Assembly: GCA_013911975.1 (NCBI GenBank)
Contig: JACESF010000009.1
Coordinates: 25,406 to 89,405, forward strand
From: Hyphomicrobiales bacterium
GTDB taxonomy: Bacteria > Pseudomonadota > Alphaproteobacteria > Rhizobiales > Xanthobacteraceae
Reading direction: 5' to 3'
DNA length: 64,000 nucleotides
Part shown: piece after piece, positions 27,699 to 36,365 of the stretch
Position numbering within the stretch: the stretch's first letter is position 1
Layout: each line of letters opens with the position of its first letter
The notes under the pieces: model-generated
Told to the model about the DNA's origin: nothing
What the model saw: only the letters and a program-made list of their open reading frames with translations
Databases searched by the model: none
Position numbers and translations under genes: made by a program

Positions 27699-28676
27699 AT
27701 GAGCACACATTCCCCAGCCAAGCGATCGCCCAGGGTTTCCGCAGGATCCGCGTCCGGGACGGCGGGTCGAGGCACACGGGCGGCCCCGCCCGCCGTCGCG
27801 CCGGACCCCGCGCCTGCCCCCGAGGCCGCTGCCGTTCCCAAGCGCAGGGGCGGTCGCAAGCCCGCTGCCTCGGCCGCGCAGAAGGAGGCCGCAAAAGGGA
27901 GCGCGCGAGCGCCGGCGGACAGCGGCGAGGCGGTGACTTCGGCCGGCGTCTACGATCCCGCCGAGACCCGAAACCGCCTTCTGGACACGGCCGAGGCCCT
28001 GTTCGCCGAGCACGGCTTCAACGGCGTCTCCATGCGCACCATCACCGGCGCGGCGGGGGTCAATCTCGCGGCGGCCCATTACCACTTCCAGAGCAAGGAA
28101 GGGCTCTACCGCGCCGTGTTCGCGCGCCGGGTGGGCCCCATGAACGCCGAGCGGGAGCAATTGCTCCAGGCCTGCATCGAGGCGTACGAGCGCACCGGGC
28201 AGCTCGATCCGGCCGCCGTTCTGGATGCCTTCATCGGCCCGGCCATCCGGGTGAGCAACGAGCCCGGAGCCGACAATTTCCGCCGCCTCTCCGGCCGCTC
28301 CTCCGCCGATCCCTCCCCGGAGGTGCGGCGGGTGGTTTACGAATTGTACGACGAGGTGGCCGAGCGCTTTGTGGACCTGCTGGTGAAGGCGTGCCCGCAC
28401 CTCACCCGCGAGGACCTGTTCTGGCGCCTCGCCTGCGCCTATGGCGCGATGATGTATGTGCGCGCCGACAGCGGCCGCCTCCAGCGGCTGCTGGGGAATG
28501 AGTTCATCATGTCCGACAGCGCCGCAGCCATGCGCCATCTCATTCCCGTCCTGGCGGCGGGCTTCGCGCTGCCTTCCCTCGCCGCGCCCACCAAGGCGCC
28601 GCGCCGCCCGTCCGGCAAGGCAGCCGCCCCATCTACGACGCCCGCACCTCGCAAGAAGAAGACGAGCACGCCATGA
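27699..28676 (+). CDS. TetR/AcrR-family transcriptional regulator
   Basis: A one-component repressor. After a long Ala/Pro/Lys/Arg-rich N-terminal extension of about 80 residues comes the TetR domain, with helix-turn-helix VSMRTITGAAGVNLAAAHYHFQ followed by KEGLYRAVFARR. The C-terminal ligand-binding part ends in another Lys/Pro-rich tail (APRKKKTSTP). ATG 27699 is chosen because an in-frame ATG at 27666 lies at the edge of the operator; neither has a strong ribosome site, so this is uncertain. Its stop overlaps the gamma-glutamyltransferase gene (ATGA). The matching operators before the cupin operon, itself and the binding-protein gene suggest it controls all three. Confidence 0.88.
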   Translation: MSTHSPAKRSPRVSAGSASGTAGRGTRAAPPAVAPDPAPAPEAAAVPKRRGGRKPAASAAQKEAAKGSARAPADSGEAVTSAGVYDPAETRNRLLDTAEALFAEHGFNGVSMRTITGAAGVNLAAAHYHFQSKEGLYRAVFARRVGPMNAEREQLLQACIEAYERTGQLDPAAVLDAFIGPAIRVSNEPGADNFRRLSGRSSADPSPEVRRVVYELYDEVAERFVDLLVKACPHLTREDLFWRLACAYGAMMYVRADSGRLQRLLGNEFIMSDSAAAMRHLIPVLAAGFALPSLAAPTKAPRRPSGKAAAPSTTPAPRKKKTSTP

Positions 28677-30268
28677 AATTCCGCGATCTCTTCGGCCCCG
28701 GCCGCTCCACCGTCCATGCCACGGGCGCCATGGCGGCGACCTCCCACCCGCTGGCGACCTCCACCGCGCTCGACGTGCTGCGCGACGGCGGCAACGCGGT
28801 GGATGCGGGGCTCGCGGCCTGCGCGGTCCTGGCGGTGGTGGAGCCGCAGATGACCGGCATCGGCGGCGACTGCTTCTGCCTGCTGGCGAAGAATGGCCAG
28901 GGGCCGGTGATCGCCTATAACGGTTCCGGCCGCGCCTCCGCCGGGGCGCGCCTCGCGCGCTTCCAGGCGGACGGCATCACCGCCATCGATCCGCTCGGCC
29001 CGCACGCCGTGACCATTCCCGGCGCCATCGAGGCGTGGCACCGCCTCGCCGCCGACCACGGCACCATTCCGCTCTCGACCCTCCTGGAGCCCGCCGCGCG
29101 CTATGCCAGCGAGGGCCACCCCATCCACGAGCGGATCGTGTTCGACCTGAACTCCTTCCTCGCCAAGGTGCGCCGCGCGGAGGGCTTCGCCGCGCTCATC
29201 CTGGATGACGGAGAATTGCCCCGGCCCGGGCGCCTCTACACCAACCGGGCGCTCGGCCAGAGCCTGCGGGACATCGCCAAGGGCGGGGTGGAGGCGTTCT
29301 ATCGCGGCCCGATCGCCGCGCACCTGGCGGATTTCCTCGCCGCGCGCGGCGGCTTCCAGACCCGCGACGACTTCGCCGCGCACAAGGGCAATTACGTGGA
29401 GCCGGTGAGCGCCGAGTATCGGGGCCACACGGTCTATCAGTGTCCGCCCAACGGGCAGGGCATCATCACCCTGCTTCTGCTGCGCATCCTCTCCCACCTG
29501 GATGTGGCGGCGGACGCGCCGGAGAGCCCCGAGCGCTTCCACAAGCTCATGGAGGCCGCGCGCATCGCCTTCTCCATCCGCGACGCGTGGCTGGCGGACC
29601 CGGAACATTATCCCGTGCCCTGGGAGCGCTTCCTGTCGGATGCCTTCACCAAGCAGGCTGCGGCGCGCATCCGGCCCGACGCGGTGCTCGATGTGAGCCA
29701 GCCGGACGACCTGCCGGAGCACAAGGACACGGTCTACCTGACCGTGGTGGACCGCGACCGGACGGCCTTCTCGCTCATCAATTCCATCTTCGAGCCGTTC
29801 GGCAGCGCGCTCTACGAGCCGCAGACCGGCATCCTGCTGCACAATCGCGGGCGGTCCTTCTCGCTGAAGGAGGGCCATCCCAATTCCATCGCGCCGGGCA
29901 AGCGGCCCATGCACACCATCATTCCCGGAATGGTGATGAAGGAGGGGCGGGTGCTCTATTCCTACGGCGTCATGGGCGGCCACTTCCAGCCCGTGGGCCA
30001 TGCGACGCTGCTCTCCAACCTCATCGACTACGGCATGGACATGCAGCAGGCGGCAGACGCGCCGCGCGCCTTCCCGCAGGACGGCAAGGTGATGGTGGAG
30101 CATACCCTGCCCCTGGCGACGCGCGAGCGCCTCGCCGAGATCGGCCATGTGGTGGAACTGCGGGCCGATCCCATCGGCGGTGCGCAGGCGATCCGCATCG
30201 ATCCGCAGACCTCGGTGCTGTCCGGCTGCTCCGACCCGCGCAAGGACGGCTGCGCGCTGGGATTCTGA
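28673..30268 (+). CDS. Gamma-glutamyltransferase-family protein
   Basis: Ntn-hydrolase of 531 residues. The self-cleavage and nucleophile position is Thr353 in HKDTVYLTVVDRD, five residues before VVD exactly as Thr391 in E. coli Ggt. N-terminal AATSHPLAT...GGNAVDAGLAACAVLAVVEPQMTGIGGDCF is typical, as is GKRPMHTIIPGMV near the end. No clear signal peptide is present, unlike periplasmic Ggt, so it may be cytosolic like other GGT-like amidases that act on gamma-glutamyl or acyl amides (e.g. cephalosporin acylase-like). It is translationally coupled to the TetR gene, which suggests it acts on the inducing compound or its product. Confidence 0.9.
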   Translation: MKFRDLFGPGRSTVHATGAMAATSHPLATSTALDVLRDGGNAVDAGLAACAVLAVVEPQMTGIGGDCFCLLAKNGQGPVIAYNGSGRASAGARLARFQADGITAIDPLGPHAVTIPGAIEAWHRLAADHGTIPLSTLLEPAARYASEGHPIHERIVFDLNSFLAKVRRAEGFAALILDDGELPRPGRLYTNRALGQSLRDIAKGGVEAFYRGPIAAHLADFLAARGGFQTRDDFAAHKGNYVEPVSAEYRGHTVYQCPPNGQGIITLLLLRILSHLDVAADAPESPERFHKLMEAARIAFSIRDAWLADPEHYPVPWERFLSDAFTKQAAARIRPDAVLDVSQPDDLPEHKDTVYLTVVDRDRTAFSLINSIFEPFGSALYEPQTGILLHNRGRSFSLKEGHPNSIAPGKRPMHTIIPGMVMKEGRVLYSYGVMGGHFQPVGHATLLSNLIDYGMDMQQAADAPRAFPQDGKVMVEHTLPLATRERLAEIGHVVELRADPIGGAQAIRIDPQTSVLSGCSDPRKDGCALGF

Positions 30269-30294
30269 TCCCGCGCGGGCGGCGCGTGATTTCC

Positions 30295-30332
30295 TCGGAA
30301 GAATGTCAAACGTCCGTTTGACATTCTTCCGA
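30295..30332. promoter_or_regulatory. Perfect 38-bp palindrome, operator site B
   Basis: Two 18-base arms, perfectly complementary, around a 2-bp centre; the left arm is TCGGAAGAATGTCAAACG. The middle (30304-30323) carries the core TCAAACGTCCGTTT shared with site A. It starts 26 bp after the gamma-glutamyltransferase stop and lies 125 bp before the binding-protein gene. TTGACA is embedded at 30318-30323. It could form a hairpin in RNA as well, but there is no T-run, and the shared core favours an operator. Confidence 0.75.
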
Positions 30333-30457
30333 ACCTACCCCAGCCTTCAGCCCAAGGTCTCGAAGCCGCGGAGCCGGACCGGTCAGCAGCAGCGCACGGA
30401 ACCGGCTCCCAGGAGGATCGCAAAAGGCCGCAAACCAGAGCTGGGAGCAAGACACGT

Positions 30458-31588
30458 ATGCCGCTGATCGGAAAGTCCCTGGCCCGCCTAGCGGGCGCCC
30501 TGTCGCTTCCCCTGGCCGTGTGTACGGCCGCGCCCGCCTTAGCCCAGGTGCCGGAGCCGGTCATCGGGGTGTCCTCGCGCAGCTTCAATCCCGGCTTCTC
30601 CAACATGTGGATCGGCACCAGCATGGGGCTGTTCGGCAGCGCCATCCTGCCGAAGTCGGTGGGCACGCAGGGGGCGGCGGAGAATCTCCAGCTCATGCTC
30701 TCCGGCCAGATCACCATGAGCACCGGCACCCAGGACATCATCCTGAATTCGGCGGCCGAGGGCCGGAAGCTTCCGGCGGTCATCCCCTGCGTCTATCTGC
30801 GCGGCGTCCTACATCGCATCTCGGTCGTGCCCGGCAGCGACATCACCTCCTACGCGGCGCTGAAGGGCAAGAAGATCGGCGTGCCGACCCTGGCCTATGG
30901 CGGGGTGGGCTACCTGAAGTTCGCCCTTCGCCATGCGGGCATCAGCGCATCCGACGTGACGCTCCTGCCCGTGGGCGACGGCCAGCAGGCGGCGGCGGCG
31001 CTCACCTCGGGCCGCGTGGATGCGCTGCTGAATGCCGACGTGGACGTGGTGCGCCTCAAGACGCTGGGCATCGACGTGCGGGTGCTTGAGCCGCCGGCCA
31101 ACATGAAGAACGCCGCCACCGCCTATGTCTTCGCCTTCCAGCGCCCCTGGTTCGACGGCCACAAGACCGAAGCGCTGGAGATGCTGAAGGGCATGATCCG
31201 CTCCATCATCGTGATGACGGAGAATCCCGAGGCGGCGGTGCGGGTGAGCTATTACATGTACCCGGCGTCGGTCCCCACCGGCATCTCCCGCGAGCAGGCC
31301 ATCTCCGACGCGGTGACCATCATCAACACCCGCGCCCCGCTGATCTCCCGCGACGCCGCCAACAACGACAAATGGTGCTCGTTCTCCAAGGAGAACTGGA
31401 CCGATTTCGTGGAAATCCTCGGCCTCGAAGGCAAGGTCAACCCGATGGACTTCTACACCGACGAGATGGTGGCGGCGGTGAACACCATCGACGAGGCGGG
31501 CCTGCGCAAATGGGCGAAGGCGTTGAAGGTGCCCGAGGGCGACGCCGAGATCGCCAAGTGGCTCGCCGCCCTCAAGCCGCCGCTCTGA
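30458..31588 (+). CDS. ABC transporter substrate-binding protein, NMT1/THI5-like (system 1)
   Basis: Periplasmic binding protein of 376 residues. A signal peptide is clear (LARLAGALSLPLAVCTAAPA, cleavage after ALA near residue 29). The fold segments ALKGKKIGVPT, FALRHAGIS and ALTSGRVDALLNADVDVVRLK match the NitT/TauT binding-protein family. It is a single-gene unit preceded by the 38-bp palindrome. It is probably the receptor for the permease and ATPase at 24201-25902, which have none beside them and share the operator core; the alternative is system 2, but that has its own linked receptor. Confidence 0.88.
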   Translation: MPLIGKSLARLAGALSLPLAVCTAAPALAQVPEPVIGVSSRSFNPGFSNMWIGTSMGLFGSAILPKSVGTQGAAENLQLMLSGQITMSTGTQDIILNSAAEGRKLPAVIPCVYLRGVLHRISVVPGSDITSYAALKGKKIGVPTLAYGGVGYLKFALRHAGISASDVTLLPVGDGQQAAAALTSGRVDALLNADVDVVRLKTLGIDVRVLEPPANMKNAATAYVFAFQRPWFDGHKTEALEMLKGMIRSIIVMTENPEAAVRVSYYMYPASVPTGISREQAISDAVTIINTRAPLISRDAANNDKWCSFSKENWTDFVEILGLEGKVNPMDFYTDEMVAAVNTIDEAGLRKWAKALKVPEGDAEIAKWLAALKPPL

Positions 31589-31593
31589 CCTTT

Positions 31594-31623
31594 CGGCGGC
31601 GCCGGCTCGCGTCGGCGCTGCCG
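31594..31623. terminator. Hairpin between convergent binding-protein and IclR genes
   Basis: Arms CGGCGGCGCCG/CGGCGCTGCCG (one mismatch) lie in the 36-bp gap between two convergent stops. It is likely to work as a two-way transcription stop, although no T-run is present. Confidence 0.5.
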
Positions 31624-31624
31624 C

Positions 31625-32446
31625 TCAGAAGGGGGCGATGGCGCCGCTGAGGGCGCCCGCCGCCTCCGCCGCCAGCGGCGCGAAGCGCTTGGCGAAGCTT
31701 TCCGGCTCCCATTCCGACAGCGACCCGGCGATATGGACGGCGGCCACCGGGCGCGCCCGGTGGTCGAGTACGGCGCAGGCCACCGCCACTTCGCCGATCA
31801 GGCTCTCGTCATAGACGAGGGAATAGCCCTCCCGCCGGGCCTGCTGCACCTGATTGCGGATCTCGTCGGGCGCGGTGAGCGTCTTCGGCGTCAGCGGAAC
31901 CAGCTCCGAGCGGGCGATGATGCTGTCCACCTCGCCGTCCGAGAGCTTCGCCATGATGGCGCGCCCGCCGGACGAGCAGAAGGTGGGAATCCGCCGGCCG
32001 ATGAGGGTGGCGAAGAAGGTCTGCCGCTTGCTCTGGCGGCGGATGGCGTAGCAGATGGTCAGGTCGTCGAAGATGGACAGGTCGACGCGCTCGTGGGCGG
32101 TCTGCTGAAGCTCGTTCAGCACCGGCACCGCCCGCTCGATGAGCGGCCAGCTCCGCAGGAAGTCGAAGGCGCGGTCGAGCACCTTGGGGCCCAGGCAGAA
32201 GCCGCGCCCGTCCAGCCCCTTCCGCAGATAGCCCAGGTGCAGCAGCGTGTAGGCCATGCGCTGCACGGTGCTTTTGTCGAGCTGCGCGAGGTCGCCGATC
32301 TCCTGGAGGCTCATGGGCCCCGGATGGGCGGCGAACGCCTCCAGAACCGCGATGCCCTTGCCCAGCGAGTTGACGAACTGGCGGGGGTCGATGGTCACCG
32401 GTTCGCCGCGCTCGTCCACCCGCGAGGTGTTGACAAACCCGCTCAA
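31625..32446 (-). CDS. IclR-family transcriptional regulator
   Basis: A 273-residue regulator. The N-terminal winged helix reads SLGKGIAVLEAFAAHPGPMSLQEIGDLAQLDKSTVQRMAYTLLHLGYL. The C-terminal effector domain has CSSGGRAIMAKLSD and GEVAVACAVLDH, typical of IclR. It is divergent from the system 2 transporter operon, and a strong dyad (CGTATTG-N5-CAATACG) lies between them. The same dyad within a larger conserved block lies before the distant binding-protein gene at 42465, which makes this protein the best candidate to control both. Confidence 0.93.
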   Translation of the reverse strand: MSGFVNTSRVDERGEPVTIDPRQFVNSLGKGIAVLEAFAAHPGPMSLQEIGDLAQLDKSTVQRMAYTLLHLGYLRKGLDGRGFCLGPKVLDRAFDFLRSWPLIERAVPVLNELQQTAHERVDLSIFDDLTICYAIRRQSKRQTFFATLIGRRIPTFCSSGGRAIMAKLSDGEVDSIIARSELVPLTPKTLTAPDEIRNQVQQARREGYSLVYDESLIGEVAVACAVLDHRARPVAAVHIAGSLSEWEPESFAKRFAPLAAEAAGALSGAIAPF

Positions 32447-32462
32447 GGGGGCTTCCTTTCCA

Positions 32463-32512
32463 GATAAATAAAAACGACCGTATTGCGTTTCAATACGCCA
32501 ATATCAGACGGG
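32463..32512 (+). promoter_or_regulatory. Conserved 50-bp element, copy 1 (before system 2 permease operon)
   Basis: In order it holds AAATAAAAACGA, the dyad CGTATTG-N5-CAATACG (32479-32497) and TATCAGA followed by a G-run. It matches the reverse complement of 42605-42654 at 40 of 50 positions, without gaps, and has the same orientation relative to the genes it precedes. It probably combines the IclR operator with promoter sequence. Confidence 0.72.
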
Positions 32513-32519
32513 GATTACC

Positions 32520-32624
32520 ATGGCAAGCGGCCTCGCAACCGGGCGTCCCGCCCCCTGTTTCCGGCCCCCGCACCGGCCCCTGGCGCCGCGACGGGCCCGG
32601 CTGAACGCGGAGATGCGCGCATGA
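32520..32624 (+). CDS. Possible 34-aa leader ORF before the system 2 permease
   Basis: ATG 32520 lies 8 bp after the conserved element and has a weak G-rich ribosome site. The frame codes 34 residues rich in Pro and Arg (GRPAPCFRPPHRPLAPRRAR) and ends with TGA inside the ATGA of the permease start. A similar ORF follows copy 2 of the element. It has no recognisable domain, and a chance open frame in GC-rich DNA cannot be excluded. Confidence 0.3.
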   Translation: MASGLATGRPAPCFRPPHRPLAPRRARLNAEMRA

Positions 32625-33460
32625 CCGACATCCAGACCACAGAGGCCGCGCCGCTCGATACGCCCGCCCGTTCCCGCGCCGGAATGATGCGGGGTCTCGT
32701 GGAGCGGTTCGGGCCGTGGCTGCTGACTGCGTTCCTGATCGGATTCTGGGAGTTCGCGGTCCGCTTCTTCAAGATCCCGCCCTTCCTCCTGCCCGCGCCG
32801 TCGCAGATCGCGGTGCTCATGGTCAAGGAATGGTCGCTGATCCAGATGCACGCCACGGCCACCATCTCCAGCATGGTGGCGGGCTATGTGTGCGCGGTCT
32901 TCTTCGCCTTGACCGTGTCCGCGCTCATGATCCGCTTCCCCCTCATGGAGCGGTGCATCATGCCGATCTTCGTGGCGCTCCAGAGCGTGCCGAAGATCGC
33001 CATCGCGCCGCTCATCCTGGTGTGGGTGGGCGCGGGCTTCCATTCGAAGCTCCTGGTGGTCACGGCCATCGCCTTCTTTCCCATCGTCATCAACACCATG
33101 ACCGGGTTCAAGGAAGTGGACCGGGGGCTGCGGGACGTGTTCACCTCGGTGGCGGCCACCGAGCGGCAGGTCTTTTTCCAGCTCCGGCTGCCCTATGCGA
33201 TGCCCTATATCTTCGCGGGCCTGCGCATCGCCACCACGCTGGCCGTGCTGGGCGCCATCGTGGCCGAGTATCTCGCGGCCTCCAACGGCCTCGGCTACCT
33301 GGTCCTGTCCGGCAGCTTCAACTTCAACACCGCCCGATCCTTCGCCGCCATCATCGCGCTCGCCGTGATCGGCACCACCTTCTTCGGCCTCATGTCGCTC
33401 ATCGAGCGCCGCCTCTCCTGGAAGCGGCACGCCATGGGCGACCAGACCACCCACGATTAG
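32621..33460 (+). CDS. NitT/TauT-family ABC transporter permease (system 2)
   Basis: SsuC/TauC-type inner-membrane permease of 279 residues with about six helices. The coupling loop is SVAATERQVFFQLRLPYAMPYIFAGLRIATTLAVLGAIVAEY. ATG 32621 has GGAG at spacing 8; an in-frame start at 32483 would lie inside the operator dyad and is rejected. It leads a five-gene rightward operon. The ATPase gene follows after 10 bp. Its presumed receptor is at 41443-42465. Confidence 0.92.
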   Translation: MTDIQTTEAAPLDTPARSRAGMMRGLVERFGPWLLTAFLIGFWEFAVRFFKIPPFLLPAPSQIAVLMVKEWSLIQMHATATISSMVAGYVCAVFFALTVSALMIRFPLMERCIMPIFVALQSVPKIAIAPLILVWVGAGFHSKLLVVTAIAFFPIVINTMTGFKEVDRGLRDVFTSVAATERQVFFQLRLPYAMPYIFAGLRIATTLAVLGAIVAEYLAASNGLGYLVLSGSFNFNTARSFAAIIALAVIGTTFFGLMSLIERRLSWKRHAMGDQTTHD

Positions 33461-33470
33461 GAGCCGACCC

Positions 33471-34298
33471 ATGGCCATCATCGCGGACAAGGGCGCGGCT
33501 CCGGCATCGGCCGGGACGGGGGCGGGCATCGCCATCTCCAATGTCTCGGTCGTCTACGGGGCCGGCAGCGCCCAGCCGGTCACGGCGCTGAAATCCATCA
33601 ATCTCCAGATCAAGGACGGGGAGTTCGTCTCGCTCATCGGCCCGTCCGGCTGCGGCAAGAGCACGTTGCTGAAGGTGGTCTCCGACCTGATGCGCCCCAC
33701 GGCGGGCCAGGTGGCCATCGGCGGCGCCTCGCCCGCGCAATTGCGCAAGGCGGGCCGCCTCGGCCTCGTCTTCCAGCAGGCCAATTTGATGCCGTGGCTG
33801 AATATTCGCCGCAACATCGGACTGCTGAAGTCGCTGGTGACGGGCCATGGCGGGACGGTGTCCGGCGACGCGCCCTCCGTGGACGCGCTCCTGGACGTGG
33901 TGGGCCTCACCGGCTTCGGGGAGAAATTCCCCCACCAATTGTCCGGCGGCATGCAGCAGCGCGCCGCGCTCGCCCGCGCCCTGGCGCTGGACCCGGCGGT
34001 TCTGCTCATGGACGAGCCGTTCGCGGCGCTGGACGAGATCACCCGCGACCGCATGGCCTTCGAGCTGATGCGGGTGTGGCAGCAATACCGAAAGACGGTG
34101 CTGTTCGTGACCCACAGCCTGTCCGAGGCGGTGCTGCTGTCCGACCGCGTGGTGCTCATGAGCCCGCGCCCAGGCCGCATCCACCGGGTGATCGACATCG
34201 ACCTGCCGCGTCCCCGCACGCCGGAGACGCGGCTCACAGACGGCTTCTCCAAGCTGGTGCTGGAGCTCAACCGCGAGCTCTACGAAGTCATGCACTGA
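33471..34298 (+). CDS. NitT/TauT-family ABC transporter ATP-binding protein (system 2)
   Basis: A 275-residue ABC ATPase with Walker A GPSGCGKST, Q-loop LVFQQANLMPW, signature LSGGMQQRAALARAL, Walker B VLLMDEPFAALDEITRD and switch FVTHS. The ending MSPRPGRIHRVIDIDLPRPRTPETR is typical of SsuB/TauB-like subunits. It is similar in layout to the system 1 ATPase but clearly a separate gene. Next gene after 31 bp. Confidence 0.94.
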   Translation: MAIIADKGAAPASAGTGAGIAISNVSVVYGAGSAQPVTALKSINLQIKDGEFVSLIGPSGCGKSTLLKVVSDLMRPTAGQVAIGGASPAQLRKAGRLGLVFQQANLMPWLNIRRNIGLLKSLVTGHGGTVSGDAPSVDALLDVVGLTGFGEKFPHQLSGGMQQRAALARALALDPAVLLMDEPFAALDEITRDRMAFELMRVWQQYRKTVLFVTHSLSEAVLLSDRVVLMSPRPGRIHRVIDIDLPRPRTPETRLTDGFSKLVLELNRELYEVMH

Positions 34299-34329
34299 AA
34301 TCCCGCGGACTGGGAAAGGCATAGACGTG

Positions 34330-35460
34330 ATGCGCGCCGTACCTTCTTTGACGGTCGGCGATGATCCGCGCGAGCGCGGGCGCCTGCATGGCGCGCGCTT
34401 CGCCGACGACATCGCCTCCAACCTGGAAACCTATCTGAGGCGCTTCGAAGCCTCGGGCCTCGACCGCGACACCGCGTTCCTCGAAGGCAATCGCTGGTAT
34501 GCCTCCATCCGGCGGCAGAACGAGGACTATGCCGAGGAGATGCGCGGCATCGCCGAGGGCTCGCGCCATGGCGAGCCGGCCATCGCCGTGCTCAACGCCC
34601 GCTACGAACTGGCCTTCACCCTGTTCGGCCAGGACGCGGCGCGCAACGAGGCGCTGCGCAAGGAATTGCTGACCGTGGGCCCCGACGGCTGCACCACGTT
34701 CGGCCTGCTGCCCCAGGCCACCGCCGACGGCCATACCTGGCTCGGCCAGAACTGGGACTGGCTGGCGGGCGTGCATGACCGGAACTTCGTCCTGCGGGTG
34801 CGCCGGCGCAACGGGCCGAGCTTCGTGTGTCTCACCGAGGCGGGCATCGTGGGCGGCAAGATGGGGGTCAACGAGGAGGGCATCGGCCTCGTGGAGAACG
34901 GCCTCGCGTCGTCCCAGGACGGGGTGAACCCCTATGAGAAGCCGTTCCATGTCCGGTGCCGAGAGGTGCTGGACGCCGGCCGCTTCGACAATGCGCTGCG
35001 CCCCGTGGTGGACACCCGCCGCACCTGCTCGGCCAATTTCGTCGTCGGCCATGCGGACGGCGAGATCATCGACATCGAGACCTCGCCGAACCACCTGACC
35101 TATCTCCATCCCGAGGACGGCATCGTCACCCATTCCAACCATTTCGTGGGAACGGGCCATGGCGAATCGCAGATGGAGAAGATCGCGCCCAACACGCTCT
35201 ATCGCGCCTCGCGCATCCGCCGCCTGCTGCGCAATTCGGCCGGGGGCATCACCTTCGACGACATGCGGCGGGTGACGCAGGACCATTTCGGCCATCCCAA
35301 CGCCATCTGCCGCCATCCCGACGAGAGCCAGCCGGAAGCCAAGCGCACCATGACCACCGGCGCGGTGCTCATCGACCTCAATGCCCGGGTGATGCACGTG
35401 GCCAACGGCCCGCCCTGCACCTACCCCTATGTGCCCTTCACCATCGACGGGGAGGAATAA
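34330..35460 (+). CDS. C45-family peptidase / acyl-coenzyme A:6-aminopenicillanate acyltransferase-like amidohydrolase
   Basis: Ntn-hydrolase of 376 residues. The likely autocleavage site and nucleophile is Gly120-Cys121 in GPDGCTTFG, followed by GQNWDW and the segment EAGIVGGKMGVNEEGIGLVENGL, which match the isopenicillin N acyltransferase (C45) family. Such enzymes cut or form amide bonds in acyl amides, N-acyl amino acids and peptides. ATG 34330 has AAAGG upstream; GTG one codon earlier is equally possible. It is the third gene of the system 2 operon, so the imported compound probably contains an amide bond. Confidence 0.87.
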   Translation: MRAVPSLTVGDDPRERGRLHGARFADDIASNLETYLRRFEASGLDRDTAFLEGNRWYASIRRQNEDYAEEMRGIAEGSRHGEPAIAVLNARYELAFTLFGQDAARNEALRKELLTVGPDGCTTFGLLPQATADGHTWLGQNWDWLAGVHDRNFVLRVRRRNGPSFVCLTEAGIVGGKMGVNEEGIGLVENGLASSQDGVNPYEKPFHVRCREVLDAGRFDNALRPVVDTRRTCSANFVVGHADGEIIDIETSPNHLTYLHPEDGIVTHSNHFVGTGHGESQMEKIAPNTLYRASRIRRLLRNSAGGITFDDMRRVTQDHFGHPNAICRHPDESQPEAKRTMTTGAVLIDLNARVMHVANGPPCTYPYVPFTIDGEE

Positions 35461-35464
35461 GAAG

Positions 35465-36364
35465 ATGCATCCCGCGATCCCGGTCCCGCCGTCTCCCATC
35501 ACGGAGCGGCCCTTCTCCCGCATGGACGAGCCGTTCCCCTGGCCGAACGGCGCGCGCTGCGCGGTGATGCTCACCTTCGACTTCGACGCGGAGACCCTAT
35601 GGTTCTCGCGCGACCCGGAGAATGCCCGCCGCCCCGGCATCCTCAGCCAGGGCATCTATGGCGGCCGGGTGGGTGTCCACAAGGTGCTGGACCTCATGAA
35701 GGAGGAGGGCACGACCGCCACCTTCTTCACCCCGGGCTGGACCATCGAGCGCTACCCCCAGGCGGTGGAGCGCATCCTGGCCGAGGGCCATGAGTTGGGC
35801 CATCACGGCTACCTGCACGAATGGATCGACCCGGACTTCCCGGAAAAGGAAGAAGAGGCCATGGACATGGGCCTCGACGCCATGAAGCGCATCGTCGGCG
35901 TGAAGCCCAAGGGCTTCCGCTCCCCGGCGGGCGAGTCCAGCCCCAACATGATCCGCCTGCTGACGGAGAAGGGCTTCCTCTACGATTCCACCCTCATGGA
36001 CGGCATCGTGCCCTATCGCCACGAACTGGCGGACGGGCGGCCCGGCGTGGTGGAGATCCCCTGGCACTGGTCGCTGGACGACGCGCCCCAGGCGCTGTTC
36101 TCGGTGCGCAGCCCGCGCCCCATCATGACCAACAGCCACATCCTCGAAGTCTGGATGGAGGAGTTTCACGAGATCTACCGCTGGGGCGGCCTCGTGGACG
36201 TGGTGATGCACCCGCAGATTTCCGGGCGCCCCTCGCGCATCGCCCTGCTGCGCAAGTTCATCCAGGAGGTGCGGCGCTTCCCCGGCGTGTGGTTCGCCAC
36301 CGGCGCGGAGGTGGCGGAAGCCTATACGGCGGCGGAAGCCGCCCTCAAGACCGGGGCGCGCTGA
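35465..36364 (+). CDS. Polysaccharide deacetylase-family protein (PuuE-like)
   Basis: A 299-residue NodB-fold metallohydrolase. Metal-binding residues are visible in MLTFDFDAET and HELGHHGYLHEW, and the RSPAGESS motif corresponds to the family's catalytic arginine region. Cytosolic members of this layout (no signal peptide, about 300 residues) include the cofactor-independent allantoinase PuuE and other C-N hydrolases, as well as chitooligosaccharide deacetylases. GGAGG lies 9 bases before ATG 35465. It begins 4 bp after the C45 gene and is followed 1 bp later by an oxidoreductase gene. Hydrolysis of a second C-N bond of the same substrate is a reasonable guess. Confidence 0.88.
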   Translation: MHPAIPVPPSPITERPFSRMDEPFPWPNGARCAVMLTFDFDAETLWFSRDPENARRPGILSQGIYGGRVGVHKVLDLMKEEGTTATFFTPGWTIERYPQAVERILAEGHELGHHGYLHEWIDPDFPEKEEEAMDMGLDAMKRIVGVKPKGFRSPAGESSPNMIRLLTEKGFLYDSTLMDGIVPYRHELADGRPGVVEIPWHWSLDDAPQALFSVRSPRPIMTNSHILEVWMEEFHEIYRWGGLVDVVMHPQISGRPSRIALLRKFIQEVRRFPGVWFATGAEVAEAYTAAEAALKTGAR

Positions 36365-36365
36365 C

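Noticed and set aside
30295..30332. 38-bp palindrome as an intrinsic terminator of the gamma-glutamyltransferase gene
   Set aside because: There is no T-run after either arm, the sequence is not GC-rich, and its core recurs at a divergent promoter, which favours an operator. Some termination effect cannot be excluded.
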